Below, piece after piece: positions 26,739-35,181 of a stretch of 64,000 nucleotides of DNA. Below the pieces are notes generated by a model. It made no database searches. It had not been told where the DNA came from and saw only the letters and a list, made by a program, of their open reading frames with translations. A program made the translations under genes and the position numbers. How positions within the stretch are numbered: position 1 is the stretch's first letter; each line of letters opens with the position of its first letter. The stretch comes from Catellatospora tritici (lineage in GTDB: Bacteria; Actinomycetota; Actinomycetes; Mycobacteriales; Micromonosporaceae), in NCBI RefSeq assembly GCF_019083965.1, contig NZ_JAHRCY010000027.1:1-64000 (forward strand), in the 5' to 3' direction.

Positions 26739-29375
26739 ATGCTCGACCACGAGCCCGCGGATCGGCCCGACAACGCCGACGACGCAACCCATGGCGCGCA
26801 GCCACCGCACGACGCGGATGTGCAGCGCGTTGACAGTGGCGTGACCAGCGCTGACGCCTCGAACGAGGCGTCGGCGCCACAGGACGCCGCAGAGCCTGAG
26901 CAAGCCCCGGCGGAGGCGACCGTGCGTCGCCGTACGCGCAAGCGCGCCGCCGCGGCCGAGGAACCGGACGGCGGGGACGAAAGCGCCGCGCCGGTCAAGA
27001 AGACCACCCGTCGCCGCAAGAAAGCGGCGGAAGCCGACATCTCTGGCGAGTCTGCGGCGAATGAGACGGAAGCTCCCGTAGCTGCCGCGCCGGTCCTTGC
27101 CGTGCCCAGCGCGGTCCCCGCCGCCGAGCAGGACGCCGCGGAACTGGCCGAGCAGGCCGAAGCCGAGGAGGCCGAGGAGGAGCTCGCCGCCGAGGCCGCC
27201 GTGCCCGCCGAGGAGCCCGCGCCGCGCCGCCCGGCCATCTCCGTGCTGTTCATGGCACCCGAGGCCGCTCGGGCCGAGCAGGCGCGCACCGAGCTGGCGC
27301 GCGCGGAGCAGACCCGGGCCGAGCAGGCCCGAGCCGAGGCCGACAGCCGCACCGAGGAGGAGACGGAGCCGTCCGAGTCCGGGCGTCGTCGTCGCCGCTC
27401 GCGTCGAAGCCGGGGCGAGGAGGCCGAGTCGGCCGCCGTCGTCGAGGCCGAGGAGGAAGCGGCCGCCGAGCAGGACGAGGACGAGGACGAAGGCGGCGAG
27501 AACGGCCGCGCCCGTCGTCGTCGGGGCCGCCGTGGCCGTGGCCGCGGCAAGGGAGCCGGCGACGAGCTGACCGACGAGGAGACCGGCGAGCCGGTCGAGG
27601 CCGAGGCCGAGTCCGACGACGAGGAGGAGCCGCTGACGCGGCGCCGCCGCCGTCGTCGGCGCAAGGGCGCGGGCGACGTCGAGGACGGCGCCGAGGACGG
27701 CGTGCACACAGTCGTACGCATCCGCGAGCCCCGGGCCGTCAGCGACGAGGTGCAGGGCGTCTCCGGCTCGACCCGGCTGGAGGCCAAGCGCCAGCGCCGC
27801 CGGGACGGCCGCGAGCAGCGCCGCACCCGCCCGCCGATCCTCACCGAGTCGGAGTTCCTGGCCCGCCGCGAGGCGGTCGACCGGGTCATGGTCATCCGGG
27901 AGAACCCCGACCGCACCCAGATCGCGGTCATGGAGGACGGCGTGCTCGTGGAGCACTACGTCACCCGCGCCTCGGCCGCGACCATGGTCGGCAACGTCTA
28001 CCTCGGCAAGGTGCAGAACGTGCTGCCGAGCATGGAGGCCGCCTTCGTCGACCTCGGCCGCGGCCGCAACGCGGTGCTCTACGCCGGTGAGGTCAACTGG
28101 GACGCCGCCGGGCTGGAGGGGCGCTCGCGCTCCATCGAGCAGGCGCTGCGCTCGGGCGACTCCGTGCTGGTGCAGGTCACCAAGGACCCGCTCGGCCACA
28201 AGGGCGCCCGTCTGAGCAGCCACGTCGCGCTGTCCGGCCGCCACCTGGTGTTCGTGCCCAACGGCAACGCCTCCGGCATCAGCCGCAAGCTGTCCGATGT
28301 GGAGCGCAAGCGCCTGCGCGACATCCTCAAGAAGCTGGTGCCCGAGGGCGCCGGGGTGATCGTGCGCACCGCCGCCGAGGGCGCCTCCGAGGAGGACCTG
28401 GCCCGCGACGTCAAGCGGTTGCAGTCGCAGTGGGAGGACATCCAGGCCCGCGCGGCCGAGGGCGGCGCCCCGGCGCTGCTGTACGGCGAGCCCGACCTGG
28501 TGGTCCGGGTGGTCCGCGACCTGTTCAACGAGGACTTCAAGGAGCTGGTGGTCCAGGGCGACAACGCCTACGAGACCGTCCAGTCGTACCTGCACCACGT
28601 GTCGCCCGACCTGGTGGACCGGGTGCACCGGCACACCGGCGTCTCGGACGTGTTCGCCACGTACCGCATCGACGAGCAGATCCTCAAGGGCCTGGACCGC
28701 AAGGTCTTCCTGCCCTCGGGTGGTCACCTGGTCATCGACCGCACCGAGGCGATGACGGTGGTGGACGTCAACACCGGCAAGTACACCGGTGCGGGCGGCA
28801 ACCTGGAGGAGACGGTCACCCGCAACAACCTCGAGGCGGCCGAGGAGATCGTGCGGCAGCTGCGCCTGCGCGACCTGGGCGGCATCGTGGTCATCGACTT
28901 CATTGACATGGTGTTGGAGAGCAACCGCGAGCTGGTGCTGCGGCGGTTGACCGAGTGCCTGGGCCGGGACCGGACCAAGCACCAGGTCACCGAGATCACC
29001 TCGCTGGGCCTGGTGCAGATGACGCGCAAGCGCATCGGCGCCGGGCTGCTGGAGGCGTTCAGCGAGCCGTGCGAGCACTGCAAGGGCCGTGGTGTGATCA
29101 TTCACACGGAGCCGGTATCCGACCGTAAGGCGGCTCCTCCGGCCCCGGTGCAGCAGTCGGCCCCGGTGCAGGTCAAGTCGGCTCCGGCCCTGCCGGCGCC
29201 GAAGAAGTCCCAGGACGACCCCGAGTACTACGACACCGCCGGCTACGACCTGTCGCGTTACGAGTCGGTCGACGACGAGGGCGACGGCGGGGACGACGAG
29301 GGGGCGGAAGACGCGGCTGACGTGCCCACGCGTCGCCGTACGCGGCGGGGAGGCCGTCGCCGCACCCGCCCGTAA
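26739..29375 (+). CDS. rne: Ribonuclease E/G family endoribonuclease
   Basis: Cuts single-stranded RNA and drives mRNA decay and rRNA processing. The 878-aa product has an N-terminal ~330 residues that are low-complexity, with alternating Glu/Ala-rich and Arg-rich blocks, typical of the actinobacterial enzyme and unlike the C-terminal scaffold of E. coli RNase E. The S1 domain (GNVYLGKVQNVLPSMEAAFVDLG), the catalytic aspartates (VVDVNTGKYTG, VVIDFIDM) and the zinc-link CEHCKGRG follow in order. The C-terminus is again acidic then Arg-rich. ATG behind CTGGAGAA. Confidence 0.96.
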   Translation: MLDHEPADRPDNADDATHGAQPPHDADVQRVDSGVTSADASNEASAPQDAAEPEQAPAEATVRRRTRKRAAAAEEPDGGDESAAPVKKTTRRRKKAAEADISGESAANETEAPVAAAPVLAVPSAVPAAEQDAAELAEQAEAEEAEEELAAEAAVPAEEPAPRRPAISVLFMAPEAARAEQARTELARAEQTRAEQARAEADSRTEEETEPSESGRRRRRSRRSRGEEAESAAVVEAEEEAAAEQDEDEDEGGENGRARRRRGRRGRGRGKGAGDELTDEETGEPVEAEAESDDEEEPLTRRRRRRRRKGAGDVEDGAEDGVHTVVRIREPRAVSDEVQGVSGSTRLEAKRQRRRDGREQRRTRPPILTESEFLARREAVDRVMVIRENPDRTQIAVMEDGVLVEHYVTRASAATMVGNVYLGKVQNVLPSMEAAFVDLGRGRNAVLYAGEVNWDAAGLEGRSRSIEQALRSGDSVLVQVTKDPLGHKGARLSSHVALSGRHLVFVPNGNASGISRKLSDVERKRLRDILKKLVPEGAGVIVRTAAEGASEEDLARDVKRLQSQWEDIQARAAEGGAPALLYGEPDLVVRVVRDLFNEDFKELVVQGDNAYETVQSYLHHVSPDLVDRVHRHTGVSDVFATYRIDEQILKGLDRKVFLPSGGHLVIDRTEAMTVVDVNTGKYTGAGGNLEETVTRNNLEAAEEIVRQLRLRDLGGIVVIDFIDMVLESNRELVLRRLTECLGRDRTKHQVTEITSLGLVQMTRKRIGAGLLEAFSEPCEHCKGRGVIIHTEPVSDRKAAPPAPVQQSAPVQVKSAPALPAPKKSQDDPEYYDTAGYDLSRYESVDDEGDGGDDEGAEDAADVPTRRRTRRGGRRRTRP

Positions 29376-29429
29376 CGAATCGGTACGGCATGCGCGGGAA
29401 AAGATGCGCTGTCGCACGAACTGCGTAAG

Positions 29430-29462
29430 CTGCCCGGGGTACGTTGCCACGACCCCGGGCAG
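29430..29462 (+). terminator. Terminator after rne
   Basis: A perfect 11-bp stem, CTGCCCGGGGT against ACCCCGGGCAG, with an 11-base loop. Confidence 0.75.
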
Positions 29463-29497
29463 TTCGCTGTCCGTCCCGTTTCGGAGGAATCCCCACG

Positions 29498-30040
29498 ATG
29501 CGACGCGTCCTGCTCGCCGTCACCCTGGGCCTGACCCTTGCCACGGCCGCCGCCTGTGCCGACAGCCCGGTGGCCGACGCGCAGCCCTCGGCTTCGGCCG
29601 CCGCCTCCGCGGGCGCCACGGCCGAGGCCAGCCCGACCGCGGGTGCCACCGGCGGCACCGCCACCGGCACCGCCGACTCCAAGACCGTCTGCGCCGCCGT
29701 GAACAAGGCGGGCGAGACGTTCGCCACCACGATCATCACCAAGGCGCAGCAGGCCGGCACCGCGCTCAGCGACCCGGCCAAGGCGAAGGCGTTCCTGGAC
29801 GACCTGGCCAAGGACTACACGACGCTGTCGACCGCGCTCAAGGCCGAGTCCGACAAGGCCGCCGACCCGGCGCTGAAGAAGGCGCTGGCGGACATGACCA
29901 AGGCGCTGGACGCCTCGCGGACGGCGCTGGCCGACCCGCAGAAGCTGGCCCAGGACCCGTCGAAGATCCAGGAGATCCTGTTCAGCGCGGACCTCACCGC
30001 CGCCGGCGAGGCCCTGGACAAGATCTGCCCGTCTTCCTGA
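29498..30040 (+). CDS. Secreted small protein, first of a tandem pair
   Basis: A 180-aa exported protein with signal peptide MRRVLLAVTLGLTLATAAACADS. The AAAC may serve as a lipobox, though LATAAAC is not ideal. An Ala/Ser/Thr linker follows, then a helical domain (SKTVCAAVNKAGETFATTIITKAQQAG) that ends with a cysteine near the C-terminus (LDKICPSS). Two cysteines could pair. ATG with CGGAGGAA upstream. The next gene at 30187 is a paralog with the same plan. No known function. Confidence 0.78.
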   Translation: MRRVLLAVTLGLTLATAAACADSPVADAQPSASAAASAGATAEASPTAGATGGTATGTADSKTVCAAVNKAGETFATTIITKAQQAGTALSDPAKAKAFLDDLAKDYTTLSTALKAESDKAADPALKKALADMTKALDASRTALADPQKLAQDPSKIQEILFSADLTAAGEALDKICPSS

Positions 30041-30186
30041 GCCTCGGCACACCGAGCTTCGGCACATATCCACCGGCTGTCCGGTATCGTCCGGCCGTCG
30101 GTGGGTATGGGCTGTCTATGCTGCCTGGGCAGTTTCGCCGGGCAGCTGTCTGTCCGTTTCACCCCGCTATCCCGAAGGAACCCCTG

Positions 30187-30657
30187 ATGCGACGCATTCT
30201 CGCTGCCGCAACCCTGGGCGTGGCGCTCTTCGGCGCCGCGGCCTGCGCCGACACCCCGGTCGACAACCCCGGTGCCAGCTCGGCACCGTCGGTTGCCAGC
30301 TCCCCGGCCGGTGTCGACAAGGCGACCGCCTGCGCGAACCTGACCAAGGCCACCGACGACTTCACCACCAAGATCACCGCGCTTATGCCGAAGCTGGCCG
30401 ACCCGGCCGCGCAGAAGGACGCCGCGACCGAGCTGCTGGCGGACCTGACGGCCTTCCAGACCGCCTATGGCAAGGACGCCGCCGTGATCGCGGACGCCGA
30501 CCTGAAGGCGGCTGTGCAGTCCGACCTGGCGACGCTGGCGACCGGCCTGGCCGCCGTCGGCGCGGCCAACGGCGACATCACCAAGATCCAGGCCGCGCTC
30601 TCGACGCCGGAGTTCTCCGCCGCCGGTGAGAAGGTCAAGACCCTCTGCGGCAAGTGA
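30187..30657 (+). CDS. Secreted small protein, second of a tandem pair
   Basis: A 156-aa paralog of the gene at 29498. It has the same MRR start, signal peptide and AAACAD motif, a shorter linker, and the same helical domain (ATACANLTKATDDFTTKITALMPKLAD to STPEFSAAGEKVKTLCGK) with the two conserved cysteines. ATG behind GAAGGAA. The pair looks like a local duplication. A strong terminator follows. Confidence 0.78.
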   Translation: MRRILAAATLGVALFGAAACADTPVDNPGASSAPSVASSPAGVDKATACANLTKATDDFTTKITALMPKLADPAAQKDAATELLADLTAFQTAYGKDAAVIADADLKAAVQSDLATLATGLAAVGAANGDITKIQAALSTPEFSAAGEKVKTLCGK

Positions 30658-30663
30658 GCCGCG

Positions 30664-30701
30664 GGCACGGCGCGGGTGAGCACAGTCACCCGCGCCGTGC
30701 C
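30664..30701 (+). terminator. Terminator after the secreted pair
   Basis: A perfect 16-bp stem, GGCACGGCGCGGGTGA against TCACCCGCGCCGTGCC, with a 6-base loop. Confidence 0.88.
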
Positions 30702-30860
30702 GACAGGCCGCCCGGTTTGGGCATCGGGCAGGCCATGACGTAGTCTTCTCTGCGGTGCTCTTACAGGCGCCGCATGTGTGCGTGTGTGCCGGCCGGTCAT
30801 TCGGCCAGGACGCGCCGTGCGCAAGTCATCCGCCAGAGCTACGACAGGAGTCCGCGTCTC

Positions 30861-31175
30861 ATGTACGCGATCGTCAAGACCGGCGGCAAGCAGTACAAGG
30901 TCGCCGAGGGCGACGTGATCGAGGTCGAGAAGCTCGCGGGCGCGCCCGGCGACGTGGTCGCACTGTCCGCAGTGCTGCTCGTTGATGGCAGCGACCTGGT
31001 GACCGACGCGGCGAAGCTTGCCAAGGTTTCTGTTTCCGGTGAGGTCGTGGCCCACACCAAGGGCCCGAAGATCCGGATCCACAAGTTCAAGAACAAGACC
31101 GGCTACCACAAGCGGCAGGGTCACCGTCAGCCGCTGACCCAGGTCAAGGTCACCGGCATCAAGAGCGGGAAGTAG
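30861..31175 (+). CDS. rplU: 50S ribosomal protein L21
   Basis: A 104-aa ribosomal protein starting MYAIVKTGGKQYKVAEGDVIEVEKL and ending with the conserved GYHKRQGHRQPLTQVKVTGI, the standard bL21. It binds 23S rRNA in the large subunit. ATG behind ACAGGAG. A ~160-base leader lies between the preceding terminator and the start, which may hold an autoregulatory site, but I see no defined structure. It is followed by rpmA after 8 bases. Confidence 0.98.
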   Translation: MYAIVKTGGKQYKVAEGDVIEVEKLAGAPGDVVALSAVLLVDGSDLVTDAAKLAKVSVSGEVVAHTKGPKIRIHKFKNKTGYHKRQGHRQPLTQVKVTGIKSGK

Positions 31176-31183
31176 GCCTCGAG

Positions 31184-31441
31184 ATGGCACATAAAAAGGG
31201 TGCATCCAGCTCGCGCAACGGTCGCGACTCCGCCGCCCAGCGGCTCGGCGTGAAGCGTTTCGGCGGTCAGGTCGTCTCCGCCGGCGAGATCCTCATCCGC
31301 CAGCGTGGCACCAAGTTCCACCCGGGTGACCTGGTCGGCCGTGGTGGCGACGACACGCTGTTCGCGCTGGCCCACGGTGCGGTGCAGTTCGGCCTCAAGC
31401 GTGGCCGCAAGACCGTCAGCATCGTCCCGGTCGAGGGCTGA
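31184..31441 (+). CDS. rpmA: 50S ribosomal protein L27
   Basis: An 85-aa bL27 with the usual N-terminus MAHKKGASSSRNGRDS, whose flexible tail reaches the peptidyl-transferase centre, and KRFGGQVVSAGEILIRQRGTKFHPG. There is no Firmicute-type N-terminal extension. It sits in the conserved rplU-rpmA-obg order and ends right before a long terminator hairpin. Confidence 0.98.
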   Translation: MAHKKGASSSRNGRDSAAQRLGVKRFGGQVVSAGEILIRQRGTKFHPGDLVGRGGDDTLFALAHGAVQFGLKRGRKTVSIVPVEG

Positions 31442-31447
31442 TTGCTC

Positions 31448-31488
31448 GAAAGAGGCGGGAAGGCGCGCTGCGCCTTCCCGCCTCTTTC
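31448..31488 (+). terminator. Terminator after rpmA
   Basis: A perfect 19-bp stem, GAAAGAGGCGGGAAGGCGC against GCGCCTTCCCGCCTCTTTC, with a 3-base loop, begins 6 bases after the rpmA stop. Confidence 0.93.
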
Positions 31489-31540
31489 CGTTTCCGGCCG
31501 AGGTCACCTCACCTCGGCCTCGGCGGCCGGTGTTGGCTGT

Positions 31541-31592
31541 GCTTTTGGGGAAGCGCAGGAAACCGGCCCAAGATTTCCTGTTCCCCGAAAGC
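31541..31592. repeat. Decayed REP-like palindrome, copy D
   Basis: GCTTTTGGGGAAGCGCAGGAAA at 31541-31562 can pair with TTTCCTGTTCCCCGAAAGC at 31574-31592, with a 3-base bulge. The loop keeps CCCAAGA. The stem core resembles the TTTCGGGGAA family at 12840, 49041 and 50524, but much sequence has diverged. It lies in the 340-base gap between rpmA and obg, which otherwise holds the rpmA terminator and presumably the obg promoter. Confidence 0.55.
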
Positions 31593-31782
31593 GCGGGAAC
31601 GGGCTCGCGGCTCGGGGCGGTCGCGTCGATCGCGGCGCCGCACTGTGGCGCGCGTCCCAGCGGTTCCCGGGCATGCGCGGGCCCTGGCAGGCGCTGCTTC
31701 TTCGGAAGCTCGCGCCAGTACGTGAGCATGCCCGTAGACCGGGCATATGCTGACTTAGATCTACATAGCTGGAGGATGGAAC

Positions 31783-33357
<1,575 letters not shown>

Positions 33358-33380
33358 GTCGCGCCTGGTTCACAGAAGTT

Positions 33381-33432
33381 AAGAAGGGCCCCTTCTTCTA
33401 CGCAAGGCGATAAGAAGGGGCCCTTCCTTTTG
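33381..33432 (+). terminator. GGGCCC-type hairpin, copy 1 (terminator after obg)
   Basis: AAGAAGGGCCCCTTCTT at 33381 pairs with AAGAAGGGGCCCTTCCTT at 33412. Each arm is also nearly self-palindromic. A T-rich tail (CCTTTTGTTT) follows. A related structure stands after degV at 40771. Confidence 0.85.
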
Positions 33433-33503
33433 TTTCGGGGTGAGGTGAGCGCTGTGCGGAGCGTGAAACACTCTCGAAACAAGCCCTGGATAGCGTCACG
33501 CCG

Positions 33504-33944
33504 GTGTTGATCCAGCACCGTGAGATCACCCACCCTGATGTGACCGCGCTCGTACTCGCCGCTGAGGACGAACTTCTCACGCGGTATCCGGGCACGACGC
33601 GAACCCCCTTGAACCCCCGCGCCCACTTCGTCGTGGCGTACGTACTGGGGCAGCCGGTCGGTTGTGGAGCGATCACTCCGCACGAGACCGGGGTCGGCGA
33701 GATCAGGCGAATGTATGTGACACCGGCGCATCGCCGCGCCGGGGTGGCCCGCCGCATCCTCGCGGCTTTGGAACGACGGGCCACCGCCCAGGGATGGGAC
33801 ACGCTGCTCCTCGAGACCGGCGAGAACCAGCCCGAGGCGATCGCGCTGTACGAATCGGTGGGCTACCAGCGCACCGAGCCGTACGGCAGGTACGTGCACA
33901 ACCCCGCTTCCATCTGCTTCACGAAGAAGATTGTTCGGTCCTAG
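33504..33944 (+). CDS. GNAT family N-acetyltransferase
   Basis: A 146-aa acetyl-CoA-dependent acetyltransferase. The acetyl-CoA loop is seen as RRMYVTPAHRRAGVARRILAALE (about residues 68-90), and the C-terminal GNAT motif as ETGENQPEAIALYESVGYQR. The acceptor is unknown. GTG start; weak ribosome site. Its stop overlaps the end of the convergent trpS by a few bases, so there is no room for a terminator between them. Confidence 0.9.
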   Translation: MLIQHREITHPDVTALVLAAEDELLTRYPGTTRTPLNPRAHFVVAYVLGQPVGCGAITPHETGVGEIRRMYVTPAHRRAGVARRILAALERRATAQGWDTLLLETGENQPEAIALYESVGYQRTEPYGRYVHNPASICFTKKIVRS

Positions 33945-34954
33945 CGGCCTCGGCCGCCCAGACCGATCGCCTCGCCGGCTCGCCGCAGTGTCGCGGCAGC
34001 CCGCGGGTGAGCACGTTCGGCCCCGTCGGCGAGCACCCGGTCCACCTCCCGCGGCGACAGCGCCGCGTAGGCCCGCTGGATCGGCTCCAGCTGCGCCACC
34101 ACCGCGTCGACCACCCCCGCCTTGAGCGCGCCGTACGACGTGAACCCGCCCGGCTCGCCGGTGCACGCCTGGTAGATCTCCAGCAGATTCGTCACGCCGG
34201 GCTGCGCATCGCGGTCGTGGCCGACCACCCCGAGCGTGTCGGTGACGGCGCGCATGACCTTGCGCCGTACCAGGTCCGGCGGGTCGAGCAGCCCGATCGT
34301 GCCCAGCGCGGCCTCGTTGGTCTTGCCCATCTTGGCCCTCGGCTCGGTCAGATCCATCACCCGCGCCGCCACGCCCGGCCGCTGCCCGACCGGCACCGTG
34401 AACACCTCGCCGTAGCGGGCGTTGAAGCGGGTGGCGATGGTGCGGGCCAGTTCCAGGTGCTGGGTCTGGTCGTCGCCGACCGGCACCGCGTCGGTGTCGT
34501 GCAGCAGGATGTCGGCGGCCATCAGCACCGGGTAGGTGAGCAGGCTGAGCCGGACCCCGGCGGCCCCGGCGCCCTTCTCCTTGAACTGCGTCATCCGCTG
34601 CGCCTCGCCATAGCCGGTCGCGGATTCCAGCAGGTAGTGCAGCCCGGTGTGTTCGGGCAGGTCGGACTGCACGTACAGGATGGTGCGGTCGGGGTCGATC
34701 CCGGCCGCGAGCAGCACCCGGGCCTGCTCGGCGACGTATTCGCGCAGGCGGGCCGGGTTGTGTTCGACGGTGAGCGCGTGCAGGTCGGCGATCATCATGA
34801 TCGAGTCGGTGTCGTGCTGGGCGGCGAGCATCGGCCGGATCATCCCGAGCAGCGTGCCCAGATGCAGGTGGCCGGTGGGTTTGCAGCCGGTCAGGCGGCG
34901 GATGCGGGTCGCGGTGGGGCGGTGCGTGGCCGGGTTCGTGGCGGTGAGGGTCAT
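33941..34954 (-). CDS. trpS: Tryptophan-tRNA ligase, attenuator-controlled
   Basis: A 337-aa class I synthetase for tRNA(Trp), with RRLTGCKPTGHLHLGTLLG in the HIGH position (last His replaced by Thr) and AKMGKTNEAA in place of KMSKS. Both variants differ from the common TrpRS pattern, consistent with an auxiliary enzyme of the kind that can resist Trp-analogue inhibitors; this is inference. The ATG at 34954 has GGGAGA upstream; in-frame codons up to 35047 run through the attenuator and are rejected. A Trp leader peptide and terminator precede it. Confidence 0.95.
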   Translation of the reverse strand: MTLTATNPATHRPTATRIRRLTGCKPTGHLHLGTLLGMIRPMLAAQHDTDSIMMIADLHALTVEHNPARLREYVAEQARVLLAAGIDPDRTILYVQSDLPEHTGLHYLLESATGYGEAQRMTQFKEKGAGAAGVRLSLLTYPVLMAADILLHDTDAVPVGDDQTQHLELARTIATRFNARYGEVFTVPVGQRPGVAARVMDLTEPRAKMGKTNEAALGTIGLLDPPDLVRRKVMRAVTDTLGVVGHDRDAQPGVTNLLEIYQACTGEPGGFTSYGALKAGVVDAVVAQLEPIQRAYAALSPREVDRVLADGAERAHPRAAATLRRAGEAIGLGGRGR

Positions 34955-35014
34955 GTCGGTTCTCCCGTCGGGATCGTGGTCGCCGAACCGGGAGGTGCAC
35001 CCTGTGCACGAGAA

Positions 35015-35036
35015 AGGCCGCCCGGTCAGGCGGCCT
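35015..35036 (-). terminator. Attenuator terminator of trpS
   Basis: Read on the minus strand, AGGCCGCC-TGACCG-GGCGGCCT is followed by TTTCTC, an intrinsic terminator between the leader peptide and trpS. Its 5' arm can instead pair with GGCGGCC just after the leader stop (35057-35063), which would form the antiterminator. Confidence 0.88.
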
Positions 35037-35066
35037 GGTGAGGTCATACGGATGCGGGCCGCCGGT

Positions 35067-35102
35067 CTAGGGCAGCCACCACAGGTTGGTCGTCATCCGC
35101 AT
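35067..35102 (-). CDS. trpL: trpS leader peptide with tandem Trp codons
   Basis: An 11-aa reading frame, MRMTTNLWWLP, with two adjacent TGG codons three residues before the stop (TAG). It lies 31 bases upstream of the attenuator hairpin. Ribosome stalling at the Trp codons when Trp-tRNA is scarce would free the antiterminator. An internal ATG at 35096 is an alternative start; the ribosome site is weak and the message may be nearly leaderless. Ribosome-mediated attenuation is known for auxiliary trpS genes in Streptomyces. Confidence 0.88.
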   Translation of the reverse strand: MRMTTNLWWLP

Positions 35103-35181
35103 GTGCCGATTGTGGCACCGGATCCCGCCGGGCGGCAACCGGCATGCGGGCAAGGGGGCTCGATCAGGCAGGATGTCACGC

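Noticed and set aside
26592..29450. Reading frame of about 950 codons antisense to rne
   Set aside because: Shadow of the RNase E gene; it has no ribosome site and no domain.
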